Positions 40,998 to 50,876 of a stretch of DNA of 64,000 nucleotides are shown here, piece by piece; the stretch's first letter is position 1, and each line of letters opens with the position of its first letter. The position numbers and the translations under genes are program-made. The stretch lies in contig NZ_AGSX01000070.1 of NCBI RefSeq assembly GCF_000235745.1, positions 62,001-126,000 on the forward strand, given 5' to 3'. A model generated the notes under the pieces. It did not search any database. It was not told the origin of the DNA and worked only from the letters and a program-made list of their open reading frames with translations. This DNA is from Stutzerimonas stutzeri SDM-LAC (GTDB lineage: Bacteria > Pseudomonadota > Gammaproteobacteria > Pseudomonadales > Pseudomonadaceae).

Positions 40998-42313
40998 GGC
41001 CGGTCGTCCCTGGGTTTTCGCTGATCAAGCTCAAGGCCGTAATGCGTTGATACCGTTGCAGCCGGGTTGTGGCGCTCCTGCGGCGTCAGGGCATGGGCAA
41101 TGGCCATGCCGAGGAAAAGCGTAGCCGTGGTGACTTCCAGTACGTCGGTTGCCCAGCCGATCAGGATGGTGCAGAAAACGATCCCCAGTAGCGCGTCGCG
41201 AATGCGCGGGCCACGGTCATGCAGGCGCAGGAGCAACGGAAACAGCAGCAGATACAGCAGTACACCGAATACGCCGAGCATTCCCCAGAGATACAGTGCC
41301 GTGTTGTCGGCGATGCTCAACAGCTCCAGCCAGGCTAATGGGAAGGCCGCCGCGCTGCTGCCTACTGCGCCGAAGCCAGCGCCCCACCAGCCCCAGCCTT
41401 CGTTAACGATGACATCGATGAAATTTGGCCAGCTGTGGATCAGCCGATCATTGAAGGACGCCAGCAGGCTGGCGCTATACGCCTCGCTTTGCGGGATGTT
41501 CAACAACAGGCTGGCGATCGGCAACGCCATTCCGGTCAGCACTGCGAGAAAAAATGCCGTGGCGCTGGGCAGGCGATAGCCGGCCAGAAACAGCATGAGC
41601 AGGGTCAGCAGGTATGCGGCGGCAGTGGACTTGTTGGTTGTGAGAAATATCGCGCCAAAGGCCAGCGGGTACAGCAGCATCCGTAGCAACCGCGACCGCA
41701 GAAACGCCGCCAGGAACAGGCTGTACAGGGCAATCATCACGGCCAGGTTGGTCGACATCCGCGCGAACCCGGCAAGTCGGTCGGTACTGCCGAAGGCCCA
41801 GGATTTGTTAGCGGTCAGCTCGACGTCGCCCATCATGTAGCTGTAGCCCTTCCACGGCACGCTGGTGAACATGTCCAGCGCAATACCCAGCAATGACGCA
41901 ACCAGGCAAAAGCCGATTACCCAGCCGAGCAGGCCGGTCCTTTGCTCCAGATAGCCGCCGCAGAACAAGCCGAACAACAACGGGATGTAGATGAACAGGC
42001 TGAAACCGACATTGCCCAGCGTGGCACCGTGCATCAGCCCAAACAGGCTTGAGACCATTACTGCAAACAGCACCAGCCAAACGCCCGGCTGACTGCGTGC
42101 CCTGGGCATTTCCAGTGCAACCGCTGCGATGCAGGCCAGCTTTGGCAGGTAGAGCAGGACGGACACACCGGCAACATCCAGGTAATAGCGAAGTGCGCCG
42201 GCGAAGGTTTCGCTGACCAGCAGCGAGGCCGCGATCAGCGTCAGCACGGTGGGTTTGTCAATCGCCAGCGGTCTCGACCTGCGGTGCGAAATGGTCAGCG
42301 AACTCGGGTTCAT
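40994..42313 (-). CDS. O-antigen ligase/polymerase-like membrane protein (Wzy-type)
   Basis: A 439-aa protein with about ten to twelve hydrophobic helices (for example TFAGALRYYLDVAGVSVLLY and LLYPLAFGAIFLTTNKST). A large periplasmic loop follows the region of NFIDVIVNEGWGWWGAGFGA. This is the layout of Wzy polymerases, which join repeat units outside the inner membrane, and also of WaaL ligases. Because wzx, wzc and several GTs are here, Wzy is preferred. The start overlaps the preceding GT4 gene by 56 bp, which is unusual; no better in-frame start is visible. Confidence 0.78.
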   Translation of the reverse strand: MNPSSLTISHRRSRPLAIDKPTVLTLIAASLLVSETFAGALRYYLDVAGVSVLLYLPKLACIAAVALEMPRARSQPGVWLVLFAVMVSSLFGLMHGATLGNVGFSLFIYIPLLFGLFCGGYLEQRTGLLGWVIGFCLVASLLGIALDMFTSVPWKGYSYMMGDVELTANKSWAFGSTDRLAGFARMSTNLAVMIALYSLFLAAFLRSRLLRMLLYPLAFGAIFLTTNKSTAAAYLLTLLMLFLAGYRLPSATAFFLAVLTGMALPIASLLLNIPQSEAYSASLLASFNDRLIHSWPNFIDVIVNEGWGWWGAGFGAVGSSAAAFPLAWLELLSIADNTALYLWGMLGVFGVLLYLLLFPLLLRLHDRGPRIRDALLGIVFCTILIGWATDVLEVTTATLFLGMAIAHALTPQERHNPAATVSTHYGLELDQRKPRDDRP

Positions 42314-43517
42314 TGCGGGCGCTCCGGCCGTGCAGTGTGGAACACAGGATCGACTGGTACTGATCGAGCATTCGTTCTGTATCTAGAAAGGCGGCGACGC
42401 TATCGCGTGCCTGGCTGGACAATCGATGGCGCAGGCCGCTGTCCAGATAGAGTCTGAGCATGGCCCTGCCGAGGGAGTCGGGATCGCTCGGCGTGCAGAG
42501 CAAGCCATTCAGGTTGTCCTGAATGATCTCCGGCAGGCCGCCCATGTTCGTGGCGATGATCGGCAAGTACTGTGCGCAGGCCTCAACAGCCACCAGCCCG
42601 AAGGGCTCGGCCCAGATCGACGGAATGACAAGAACGTCGATTGCCTGCATGAATCGTTCCGCGGGCTGGTAGCCAAGAAACCTCACTTTCGCGGGGTCGG
42701 CCAGCGCCTTAAGCTTCGCCTCGTCATCCAGTTTGCCGCGACCAGCGATCTCGAGCGTGGCATTGATGGAGAGCGCCTGGAACTGCTCGATCAGCCAGCT
42801 CACGCCCTTGTTTTCAGACAGCGTGCCGATGTAACCGAAGCGCAGCAGGCCGCTGTGGCGCGGACGTGGCTTGGCTGAATGGCCGCTGCCGGCGTCGATG
42901 CTGTTGTGCACGACATGCTGGCTGGCCCGGCCGAAGTAGCCTTGGGCGATCAGCCGGTCGAGAACGAAACGGCTGACGCCGATCACTGCCGCGACCTGTG
43001 CCGACGCCGCTGCATGCGAATGGCGAAAGGCTGAACACGTGCCGCACTGATGCTCGCAGCTACGGCCCTTGCTGAACATGGTGTCTTTGGGGCAGAGCAA
43101 ATAAAGATCGTGCAGCACCTGAACGATGGGCAGTCCGGCCGCGCTGATTTCGTCCCATGCGGATATCGACCAGCCTGTGAGGTTGTTGCAGAGCACCACG
43201 TCGGGTCGCTCGCGTTCGATGACCTGACGCACATGCCGGCGCATGGGGCGGTTGTAGCGGTCTCGATAATGCCAACCCAGCCGCAATAGTCGACTGGGAC
43301 GGGACTGAGTGAAATGCCAGTAGAAGTTATCCAGCCCGGCGCGGTAGATCCGCACGCCGTCGAGCTCCTCATCGTGAAGTCCCGCCTCGGGCCCAGTTGC
43401 CAGCACGACGACATCGCAGCCACGGCGCTGGAGCCCTTCGGCTAACTGTCGGACAACTATCTCGGCGCCGCCGCCAATGTGGGGCGCATACAAACTGTGT
43501 AGAAAAAGAACCTTCAT
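42258..43517 (-). CDS. Glycosyltransferase family 4
   Basis: A 419-aa GT-B transferase. The N-terminal MKVLFLHSLYAPHIGGGAEI and C-terminal IPSIWAEPFGLVAVEACAQY are the sugar-acceptor and donor (E-X7-E) segments. A Cys-rich insert (CEHQCGTCSAF) is noticeable in the N-terminal half; similar inserts occur in several GT4 enzymes that act on lipid-linked glycans. The ATG at 43517, after GAGGGGCGCAGC, fits better than the ATG at 43541 that overlaps the rfaH-like stop. Donor and linkage are unknown. Confidence 0.9.
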   Translation of the reverse strand: MKVLFLHSLYAPHIGGGAEIVVRQLAEGLQRRGCDVVVLATGPEAGLHDEELDGVRIYRAGLDNFYWHFTQSRPSRLLRLGWHYRDRYNRPMRRHVRQVIERERPDVVLCNNLTGWSISAWDEISAAGLPIVQVLHDLYLLCPKDTMFSKGRSCEHQCGTCSAFRHSHAAASAQVAAVIGVSRFVLDRLIAQGYFGRASQHVVHNSIDAGSGHSAKPRPRHSGLLRFGYIGTLSENKGVSWLIEQFQALSINATLEIAGRGKLDDEAKLKALADPAKVRFLGYQPAERFMQAIDVLVIPSIWAEPFGLVAVEACAQYLPIIATNMGGLPEIIQDNLNGLLCTPSDPDSLGRAMLRLYLDSGLRHRLSSQARDSVAAFLDTERMLDQYQSILCSTLHGRSARNEPEFADHFAPQVETAGD

Positions 43518-43537
43518 GCTGCGCCCCTCGATGATCG

Positions 43538-44065
43538 TCAATCCGCTCGGCAGGCCAGGGAGAAGGCTGCCTGTGCAGGGATGCTGCAGAGGTAGCGGGT
43601 GGGCACACGAACCTTTTGTTCACGCTGAAGCAGGTTCAGCAGGATCACCGAACGCTTCTCACCGTCGGCACTGACGAAAATAGCCTCGAGATCGATGAAG
43701 CTGCCGCCACGCACCTGAACCCTTTCGCCGGGCTCGAACTGAGGCGTCTGAGGCTCGCTGGCCAGACGTTGACGCAACTGCTCGATGAGCTCGTCTCTGA
43801 CGGGTGTCGGCTCGCTGCCGAATGACACTACGCGGGCGACGCCGCGCGTGGAGCGAATCGGGTACCAGTTATCCAGCTGCCGATCGAGTCGGATGAACAG
43901 GTAACCCGGGAAGAGCGCTTCGGCCGTTTTTCCGTTCCCTGTGCAAGGCTTTATGGGCCGGTAGCACTCGAAGTGCTGACGCCGGAGATTGTCTTCGGCG
44001 CGGCTTTCCTGGCGGGGTTTGGTCTGGATCAGGTACCAGTGCGAGTTGCTGCTGAGCGAGGTCAT
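43538..44065 (-). CDS. rfaH: RfaH-like NusG-paralog transcription antiterminator
   Basis: A 175-aa NusG-family specificity factor. The NGN domain starts HWYLIQTKPRQESRAEDNL and includes LFPGYLFIRLD; the KOW domain runs from FEPGERVQVRGGSF to the end. RfaH binds the ops element on paused RNA polymerase and blocks Rho-dependent termination, and also recruits ribosomes. The window has three ops cores (GGCGGTAG) in the leader of this very operon, so the protein probably acts on its own transcript. It stands seventh in the cluster, downstream of the genes it would antiterminate. A GGAAGGCGG ribosome-binding site supports the ATG. Confidence 0.9.
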   Translation of the reverse strand: MTSLSSNSHWYLIQTKPRQESRAEDNLRRQHFECYRPIKPCTGNGKTAEALFPGYLFIRLDRQLDNWYPIRSTRGVARVVSFGSEPTPVRDELIEQLRQRLASEPQTPQFEPGERVQVRGGSFIDLEAIFVSADGEKRSVILLNLLQREQKVRVPTRYLCSIPAQAAFSLACRAD

Positions 44066-44113
44066 TTGAACCGCCTTCCATAGTGAGAATTGTCGATATC
44101 CGTCCTGTCGAGA

Positions 44114-44857
44114 TCATGCGCCTTGCAGAGTGGCGGACTGCTCTATGCCCTTGACCAGAGAAAAGCGTTGAAGCAGCACCTGCGCGTCCCTTTGGCTGTT
44201 GAACATCAACACGTCGATGATCGACAGCGAGGGCACGAACGGATGGTTGAACTGTGGATAGCTCAAGTCATCCATCTTCAGGAAACGCAGCGCCAGCCCC
44301 TGTGATCTGAAAAACGCGTGGCTGTAGAGCTCCGTGCCGCCGATTGGGTTGATGTACAGCTCGGCGTTCATCTTGTGGGCGATGGTGACGACGCGTTCCT
44401 GCTTGTCCATGCGCGCCGGCAGGCCCAATTCAGAGCCGATGCGGATCGGCGTCGCGATGTTGAGATAGGCGCAGATCTGACGGATCGCGTTCTCGATAAA
44501 GCGCGCCAGGTTGCGTTCCGGGTGCACCAGAATTTGGCGCACCAGCATCATCACTTCGGCTTTGTATGGCGCGCGGGAGTAGACCAACTCCAGGGTTTTA
44601 AGCAGCTTCTGCGCTTCCCGCGCGAACTCGTCGCACAACCAGCGCTGGTTGATCGGCGAGAACTGGTTGGCCTTGCGCAATGGAAAGGTGATGAGTTTGG
44701 GTTGCCCGGCCGCCAGTATCCGGTTGCGGTTGATCCATGAACTCTTGACGTACTGAAGGTCGTCGCCCAGAACAAAGACATCGCTGCGTGCGATCAGCTG
44801 GAAATAGCCAAGGTAGGGGAACAGATAGGGCTGCATCATCGAGACGGTTCTGAGCAC
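44114..44857 (-). CDS. WbqC-like family protein
   Basis: A 247-aa soluble protein. It begins VSMMQPYLFPYLGYFQLIAR and has DDLQYVKSSWINRNRIL, PINQRW and NPIGGTELY, the features of the WbqC family. WbqC proteins occur in O-antigen and capsule clusters that modify amino sugars, usually with DegT aminotransferases, and their reaction is not well known. A DegT enzyme lies in the same cluster. The start is probably GTG 44857, after GAGGGATAAGCCC, because that frame lines up with homologs; ATG 44839 is the alternative. Confidence 0.86.
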   Translation of the reverse strand: MLRTVSMMQPYLFPYLGYFQLIARSDVFVLGDDLQYVKSSWINRNRILAAGQPKLITFPLRKANQFSPINQRWLCDEFAREAQKLLKTLELVYSRAPYKAEVMMLVRQILVHPERNLARFIENAIRQICAYLNIATPIRIGSELGLPARMDKQERVVTIAHKMNAELYINPIGGTELYSHAFFRSQGLALRFLKMDDLSYPQFNHPFVPSLSIIDVLMFNSQRDAQVLLQRFSLVKGIEQSATLQGA

Positions 44858-44877
44858 GGGCTTATCCCTCGCGTGTG

Positions 44878-47088
44878 TCAGGCTTTCTGAGAATAGCTGT
44901 AGTAACCGTAGGCACCGGTCTCGTAGGCGGAGCTTGAGGCCCTGCGTTTGACGCCATTGAGAATGGCGCCCTTGAGCAGTACGCCGTTCTGCGCCAGGCG
45001 CCGTTTGGAGGCTTCGATCTGGCCGGCAGTGCTCAGCCCATAACGGGCCACCAGCAGACAGGTGCCGGCTTGTTGTGCGACCAGCACGGCATCGGTTACC
45101 GCCAATACCGGCGGTGTATCGACGATCACGAAGTCGTATTCACGCTCGGCTTCCCTGAGCAGGCGAGCGAAATTCTCGTGCATCAACAGTTCCGAAGGGT
45201 TGGGCGCGCAATGCCCGCTGGCGATGAAATGCAGGTTGGCCTGGTCGGTCTTGCTGACGACGGCGGCGAGCTGCAAGCCGCTGGCCAGGGCATCTGACAA
45301 ACCGTTGCGCGGCGCCATGCCGAACATGCCGGCCAGATAGCCACGGCGCATGTCGGCGTCGATCAGCAGCACGCGCTGGCCAGCCTGAGCGATGACCGAA
45401 GCGAGGTTGCTGGCGACGAACGATTTACCCACCGAGGGCGTCGGGCTGGTGATCACCAGCACCTGATTGCGTGCCTCGAGCATGGCGAACTTGAGGCTGG
45501 TGCGCAGGCTGCGGAGCGATTCGATTGCCAGATCGGCGGGATCGGCACGCCCCAACAGCTTGCTTCTGCCGTCGTGAATCTTCCTCAACCGGTACAGGTG
45601 CTCCTGCTTCGGCGAGAAAGGCAGTGCGGCGTACACGGGTGTACCCAGGTGTTCGATGGTCTCGGGGCTTTCGATGCCGCGGTAGAACACCTGCCGCAGC
45701 AGGATCACCATCGCCGACACCAGCAGTCCGACGAAGATCGCAACCAGTACCACCAGTGGCTTGATGGGCTTGGCCGGTTTTTCCACTACCGCATAGGCGC
45801 TGTCGATGATGCGCACGTTGCCTATGGTGCCCGCGCGCAGAATGTCCTGCTCCTGCGCCTTGTCCAGTAGCAGTGTGTAGGTACGCGTGGTGACCTGCAT
45901 GTCGCGGTTCAGGCGCAACAGTTCCTGCTGCGTCATCGGCAGGGTGTCGATTTTCCCCATTAGCGCGGCTTTCTGCGCCTGTAACTGGCCGATCTTCTTC
46001 AGCAGCGTCTGGTAGGTCGGGTGTTCCGGCGTGTAGAGCTGGTTGTATTCAGTGCGCTTGAGGTTGTGCTCGGAGATCTGTGATTCCAGCGCGACGATCT
46101 GGTCGAGTACGCCCTTGGTCTCGATGCTGATGTCCACCGACTGGGCGCTTGTCTGATAGTCATTGAGGGCGGCTTCGGCCTTTTCCAGTTCCTTGCGCAC
46201 CAGGGGAACCTGCGATCTCAGGAACTCCAGACGTTGCGCCGCCTCGGCGGAGCTGCGTTCGATGTTCTGTCGCACGTACAGACGGCTGATCTTGTCGAGC
46301 ACCCGATTGGCTTTCTCCGAGTCCGGGTCTTCCAGCGTGAGATAGATGATCCCGGAGTCCTTCCCGGCTTCGCCCACTTTCAGTCGCTTCTGGTAGTCCA
46401 GCGCGGTGGTCTGTGGACGGCTGCGCACGACAATGAACTCGGTGCCGGGACGGGCCTTGAGTTCGGCGATTTGCAGACGAAATCCGTCGTGTTGCACGGC
46501 TTGGTTGGTTTTGCCGCTGAGCAGCAGTTTTTCATCGGCGTCGTACAGACTGAATGAGCCGGCTGCGCCTGCACGCAATAGCAACTTCTCACCCAGGTAC
46601 GCTTCCGGCACGTCCAGCTGGAAGATACTCAGCTTTTCTCCGCCCCAGGCGTAACTGTCCAATCCCAGCAGCGGTGCGGCGAGCTCGCCATCTTCTTCAG
46701 GGTCGTGCTGGCGGGCCAGGTAGCTGCCCAGCAGCGGGACGTACTTGGGCCGTGCGTTGATGTACAGCTTCAGGTCGTTGACGGTGCTGCCCAGTACTGC
46801 ACGGGATTTGATCAGTTCTATCTCGGTGATCGCCTGGGATACCGAGTTCGGCCGGGGTACGGCCTCTGGAATGCCGGTGATGCCCGCCTTCTTCGGCTCG
46901 ATCTGGATCATCGCGGTGGCTTCGTAGATCGGTGTGGCGATGATTGTGTAGGCGACGCCGAGCAGAGCGAAGAGGGCGGTTATGGTGAAAATCAGACGCT
47001 TATGGTCGAACGCCACGCGCAGAATGCGGGCCAGATCGATCCGGTTGTCTCCTTCGTAGTCCAGCGAGGAGCGAGCCATGGCGGTCAT
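44878..47088 (-). CDS. wzc: Wzc-type polysaccharide co-polymerase and BY-kinase
   Basis: A 736-aa inner-membrane protein. The first membrane helix (LIFTITALFALLGVAYTII) is followed by a Wzz/GNVR periplasmic domain with coiled coils and a second helix at about 420 (LVVLVAIFVGLLVSAMVILL). The cytosolic bacterial tyrosine kinase has the Walker A motif SPTPSVGKSFVASNLA and the Walker A' motif VLLIDADMRRG. The last 15 residues hold five Tyr (YETGAYGYYSYSQKA), the autophosphorylation cluster. It controls chain length and export of the polymer. No Wzb phosphatase or Wza exporter is here. The start is ATG 47088 after GGAAGGAACCC. Confidence 0.94.
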   Translation of the reverse strand: MTAMARSSLDYEGDNRIDLARILRVAFDHKRLIFTITALFALLGVAYTIIATPIYEATAMIQIEPKKAGITGIPEAVPRPNSVSQAITEIELIKSRAVLGSTVNDLKLYINARPKYVPLLGSYLARQHDPEEDGELAAPLLGLDSYAWGGEKLSIFQLDVPEAYLGEKLLLRAGAAGSFSLYDADEKLLLSGKTNQAVQHDGFRLQIAELKARPGTEFIVVRSRPQTTALDYQKRLKVGEAGKDSGIIYLTLEDPDSEKANRVLDKISRLYVRQNIERSSAEAAQRLEFLRSQVPLVRKELEKAEAALNDYQTSAQSVDISIETKGVLDQIVALESQISEHNLKRTEYNQLYTPEHPTYQTLLKKIGQLQAQKAALMGKIDTLPMTQQELLRLNRDMQVTTRTYTLLLDKAQEQDILRAGTIGNVRIIDSAYAVVEKPAKPIKPLVVLVAIFVGLLVSAMVILLRQVFYRGIESPETIEHLGTPVYAALPFSPKQEHLYRLRKIHDGRSKLLGRADPADLAIESLRSLRTSLKFAMLEARNQVLVITSPTPSVGKSFVASNLASVIAQAGQRVLLIDADMRRGYLAGMFGMAPRNGLSDALASGLQLAAVVSKTDQANLHFIASGHCAPNPSELLMHENFARLLREAEREYDFVIVDTPPVLAVTDAVLVAQQAGTCLLVARYGLSTAGQIEASKRRLAQNGVLLKGAILNGVKRRASSSAYETGAYGYYSYSQKA

Positions 47089-47152
47089 TGTGGGTTCCTT
47101 CCTTGAGTGTTGCGCCATCGGTACAGCCGTGGGCGTGACGGCCAGGAACTGG

Positions 47153-48082
47153 TCAGACACCCGGGGTCAGCCTGCGTAAGAGGTTGATGCTGATGTTCTG
47201 GAACACCTGGCCAAGCGCCTGGATTTTGCTGAGTGGCGAGATCGAGGCGAGTACCTGGGCGAACACCTGAATCATGAAGTACTCATACAGCGGCTGGTCG
47301 CCGATGCGCTGGTAGTAGCGAGCGAGGCTGTAATAGGCGTGCATCGTCATCTGGATGCGCTGTTTGCTGCTGCGCATGGAGAAGATTCCGCCTTCGTGCA
47401 CGCGATAGGCTGCAGGCTTGATCTCTTCGATGAACTTGCCTTTGCCGTGGGCGCCCAGCAATGACCACCAGCAGATGTCCAGCACTTCGACGCCATGCAG
47501 CTCGGGTGGCAGCTCCTTCAGCAGGTTGCGAAAGCAGACGGTCAGTGTGGAGACCGGGCGTGCCTGTTTCAGCTGTAAAGCGCTCGCGTCCTTTCGATGT
47601 TTGCCTGTCAGGTGAGGGCTGCGGACAACGCCCTGGCTGTTGAACATGAATGCATCGTGGTAAGTCATCACGTAGCCGCGATGCTTCTCCAGGAAATCGA
47701 CCTGGATCTGCAGCTTGCGCGGATCCGTCCAGTAATCATCGCCTTCGCAATAGGCGATGTACCTGCCGCGAGCCTGAGCGAACAACCGAGTGCTGAACGG
47801 CACCCCAAGTTGATATTGATTTTCCTGCTGATAGATCGGCTTGATCAGGCTCGGGTAACGCGCGGCATACCCGCGGATGATTGCCGCTGTGCTGTCGGTC
47901 GATGCGTCATCATGGACGACCACCTCGAACGGGAAGTCGGTTTCCTGCCGAATGAAGCCGTCCAGCGTTTCCTCTATGAACGCCGCATGGTTGTAGGTTA
48001 GGCAGATGATGCTCAGCACGGGAGACCGCTGGTTACCCCACGCCGCCATGACGTCCTGTTCGGTTCTCGATTGGGTATTCAT
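47153..48082 (-). CDS. Glycosyltransferase family 2
   Basis: A 309-aa GT-A enzyme with the family start SPVLSIICLTYNHAAFIEET, the first DXD-like region VVHDDASTDSTAAI and the YCEGDDYWTDPRKL motif. The His-rich R/V acceptor end follows. The TGATG overlap with the flippase stop shows translational coupling. It probably adds one sugar to the lipid-linked repeat unit on the cytosolic side. Its sugar donor is unknown. Confidence 0.92.
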   Translation of the reverse strand: MNTQSRTEQDVMAAWGNQRSPVLSIICLTYNHAAFIEETLDGFIRQETDFPFEVVVHDDASTDSTAAIIRGYAARYPSLIKPIYQQENQYQLGVPFSTRLFAQARGRYIAYCEGDDYWTDPRKLQIQVDFLEKHRGYVMTYHDAFMFNSQGVVRSPHLTGKHRKDASALQLKQARPVSTLTVCFRNLLKELPPELHGVEVLDICWWSLLGAHGKGKFIEEIKPAAYRVHEGGIFSMRSSKQRIQMTMHAYYSLARYYQRIGDQPLYEYFMIQVFAQVLASISPLSKIQALGQVFQNISINLLRRLTPGV

Positions 48083-49611
48083 CAAACGCTCGACCTGGTC
48101 ATCATTAGGTAAAGCCGCATTACCACCGGCTTGGAGGTAAGGGTCACCAGTGTCAGGCAGATCAGTCCGCTGATGGCGAGCCCTAGAAGAATGTCGAATC
48201 GGTTGTCACTGGCGATGGCGGCGAACACCGGTTCGCCGATCAGCAACCCCAGGCCGGTCATGGCCGTGATACGTAACAGGTCCTGTAGCCAGGGGCGCTG
48301 AAGCCGGGCACCGAAGCGCTTGTGCACCATCGCCGGCCAGACCAGAAAGGTCAGCATGCGCAATCCGAACCAGGCCAGCGCTGCGCCGTAGACGCCGTGT
48401 TCAAGGGTTGCGTAGATCACCACGGGAATGCTCAACGCGGCGCTGATCAGGCTGAACCACACGTGCAGATGCAGCTGCCCATAGGCGTATTGCAAATAGA
48501 ACTGGAAGGCGGTCACGGCCATGATTGCGCTGCCGATGACGTACCACGGCAGGACCAGACGGCTCCATTGCGCGGCTGTTGCATCCCCGGTCCAGGCGAA
48601 AACCAGCTCGGCAGAGTGAAAGGCGATCACGCCCGCCAAAGGGAACAATAGGCTGCAGACGAACCGGGTCGCGCTCAGGTAGAGCGCCTGCATGTCGGCG
48701 ATGCGGTTCTCGGCGACAAGCATCGTCATGCGTGGTAGCAGTGTCTGCACCAGCGGATTGGTCAGCGTCACGATCCCGGTGGACATCAGCGCGACCAGCG
48801 AGAAATAGCCGTATTCGTTAAGCGGTAGCACATTGGAGAGCAGCACCTTGTCCAGCTGTGTCAGGACGATCCAGAGCACCGAGGTGAGCGAAATGCCGGC
48901 GGCGAACGGCAGAACCGGCTTGACCACCGCCCAGTTGAACCCGGTCAGCAGCTTCGGGTTGGGCATCAAACTGTACGCCTTGACGGCGAAGATAAGGGTT
49001 TCGAGCAGGCCGACAGCGGCTTGGAATATAAAGAAATCTTCAGGGCTTTGGCTGATGTTGGCCACCAGAAACAGTCCGCCGAAATAGCGCAGCGTGGCGA
49101 TGGTGACATTGGCGCTGTTCAACCAAGCATGTAGCTCGAGCCCTTGCAGGCCACTTTTGTACAAAGTGGCGTAGAGCTTGAGGCTGATCATCAAGCCCAT
49201 CAGGCTGATGCAGTGGACGATGGTGGCGCTGCTCAGCTCCGTCGCCTGCAGCCACTGGTGAGCGATCCAGCCGCTGGAGAGGTGAATGCTGAGCGCGGTG
49301 AGCATTGCCAGCGGCAGAAAGATAATCTCAAACGAGCGCAGCAGTTGTCCCGGTTCGTAGCGCTGCACCGCGATGTCCGGCCGGCCGCGAAAATGCGCAA
49401 TTTGACGAACCAACGAAGGCGACAGGCCGGCGTCCAGCAGCTGCAACCAGGCCTGCAGGACTGCGAAGAAGCCGATCAGGCCATAGGCCTCGGCGCCCAG
49501 GTGTCCAAGATAGAAGGGCAGGATAAGGATGCCGATGAGCATGGCGTACGCTTGGCCTGCGTAGCTAAGGCCGGTATTGCGAAGCATCGATAGATTTCGA
49601 TTGGACATCAT
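48082..49611 (-). CDS. wzx: Wzx-type lipid-linked oligosaccharide flippase
   Basis: A 509-aa MATE/MVF-type transporter with about twelve to fourteen helices, starting GLSYAGQAYAMLIGILILPF and including FNWAVVKPVLPFAAGISLTS and LPRMTMLVAENR. It flips undecaprenyl-linked repeat units across the inner membrane for Wzy to polymerise. Gene order beside Wzc and Wzy supports the call over MATE drug exporters. ATGs lie at 49611 and 49608; no strong ribosome-binding site separates them. Confidence 0.88.
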   Translation of the reverse strand: MMSNRNLSMLRNTGLSYAGQAYAMLIGILILPFYLGHLGAEAYGLIGFFAVLQAWLQLLDAGLSPSLVRQIAHFRGRPDIAVQRYEPGQLLRSFEIIFLPLAMLTALSIHLSSGWIAHQWLQATELSSATIVHCISLMGLMISLKLYATLYKSGLQGLELHAWLNSANVTIATLRYFGGLFLVANISQSPEDFFIFQAAVGLLETLIFAVKAYSLMPNPKLLTGFNWAVVKPVLPFAAGISLTSVLWIVLTQLDKVLLSNVLPLNEYGYFSLVALMSTGIVTLTNPLVQTLLPRMTMLVAENRIADMQALYLSATRFVCSLLFPLAGVIAFHSAELVFAWTGDATAAQWSRLVLPWYVIGSAIMAVTAFQFYLQYAYGQLHLHVWFSLISAALSIPVVIYATLEHGVYGAALAWFGLRMLTFLVWPAMVHKRFGARLQRPWLQDLLRITAMTGLGLLIGEPVFAAIASDNRFDILLGLAISGLICLTLVTLTSKPVVMRLYLMMTRSSV

Positions 49612-49633
49612 GTCGTCAGCCGTTGCGATTGAG

Positions 49634-50815
49634 TCAGTAGATGCGCTTGTACGCAGGGGCAGGTGGGCTTAGACGGTCGTCCGGCAACAGACTGGCAGCG
49701 ACCTGGGGCCAGATGTGCTCGGTGGGTAGGTGGCTGCCCTGCGATGACTCATTCAATAGCGTCTCGATAACCGTGTTCTGGACGTGCCGTGGCAGGCCCG
49801 GGTAGATCGGCAGGCACAAGACCCGGCGACTCAAGGCGCGAGATTCGATTTGCGGGACTTGTGGCTGCACGTAGCTGAGCGTGTCTAGCGAGGGGTAGAA
49901 GTAGCGCCTCGGGTTGATGCCATTGTCCTTAAGCGCCGAACGGCAGCGCAGCAGTTGGCGTTCGTCGGTCAGGGCAATAGGGAAATAGCTGTGGTTGCAT
50001 TGCGCGTGCGGCTGCTGGCGTTGCAGATCGAAGTGGTCAGCGAGCTGTTGTCGGTAGCGGCTGGCGATTTCCTCGCGCTGCTCCAGGATCAGCGCCATGT
50101 CGTCGAGGATGCACAGGCCCATCGCGGCGGCAAACTCGTTCAGTTTGGCGTTGATGCCGATGCCATCGATGATATCGGTGTCGACAATGCCGAAGTTGCA
50201 GAGCAAACGAATCCTGGTCGCCAACGCATCGTCATTAGTGACGATGGCGCCGCCTTCAATGGTGTGAAACAGCTTGGTGGCGTGAAAGCTGAGCGTGCTG
50301 ATGTCGCCCCAGTTGAATACGGAGTGATTCCTATAGCGGACACTGAACGCATGGGCGCCGTCGTAGATCACTTTCAGGCGATGCCGCTGCGCGATCTTTG
50401 CGATTGTCTCAACGTCGCAGGCATTGCCAAAAACATGGGTGGCGACAATCGCTTGGGTGTCGGCCTCGATCCTCGCTTCGATGGCGTTGGGATCCAGGTT
50501 CCAGGTGGCTTTGTCGATATCGGCAAATATCGGTCGAATGCCTTCCCACTGCAGCGAACTGGTGGTGGCGACAAAACTGAACGGGGTGGTGATCGCGCTA
50601 CCGCTGATATTCAGTGCCCGATAGGCGATCTGCAGTGCCAAGGTGCCGTTATTGGTCAGAATGATGTTTCTGACACCCAGGTAATCGCGCAACCGGTCTT
50701 CCAGCTCGGTAGCCAGTGGCCCATGGTTGGTCAGCCAACCAGATGCATAGATGCTGTCGACGTAGCGCAGGAATTTGGCTTTGTTACCAAGGTATGACCG
50801 GGTGACATTGATCAT
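49634..50815 (-). CDS. DegT/DnrJ/EryC1/StrS aminotransferase
   Basis: A 393-aa PLP enzyme that converts a nucleotide keto-sugar to an amino sugar. The PLP Lys is at about 181 in LSFHATKLFHTIEGG, preceded by the conserved Asp152 in YDGAHAFSV. INVTRSYLGNK and LTNNGTLALQIAYRAL are typical of the FdtB/QdtB subgroup that makes 3-amino-3,6-dideoxy sugars; I name that only as the nearest type. The start ATG at 50815 follows AGGGATATCGAG and avoids a long overlap. It pairs functionally with the WbqC-like gene. Confidence 0.9.
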   Translation of the reverse strand: MINVTRSYLGNKAKFLRYVDSIYASGWLTNHGPLATELEDRLRDYLGVRNIILTNNGTLALQIAYRALNISGSAITTPFSFVATTSSLQWEGIRPIFADIDKATWNLDPNAIEARIEADTQAIVATHVFGNACDVETIAKIAQRHRLKVIYDGAHAFSVRYRNHSVFNWGDISTLSFHATKLFHTIEGGAIVTNDDALATRIRLLCNFGIVDTDIIDGIGINAKLNEFAAAMGLCILDDMALILEQREEIASRYRQQLADHFDLQRQQPHAQCNHSYFPIALTDERQLLRCRSALKDNGINPRRYFYPSLDTLSYVQPQVPQIESRALSRRVLCLPIYPGLPRHVQNTVIETLLNESSQGSHLPTEHIWPQVAASLLPDDRLSPPAPAYKRIY

Positions 50816-50876
50816 CTCGATATCCCTATCAGTCGTCACGTCAAAAACCAGCCGCAGAGTGATTGCGTCTGTGAGA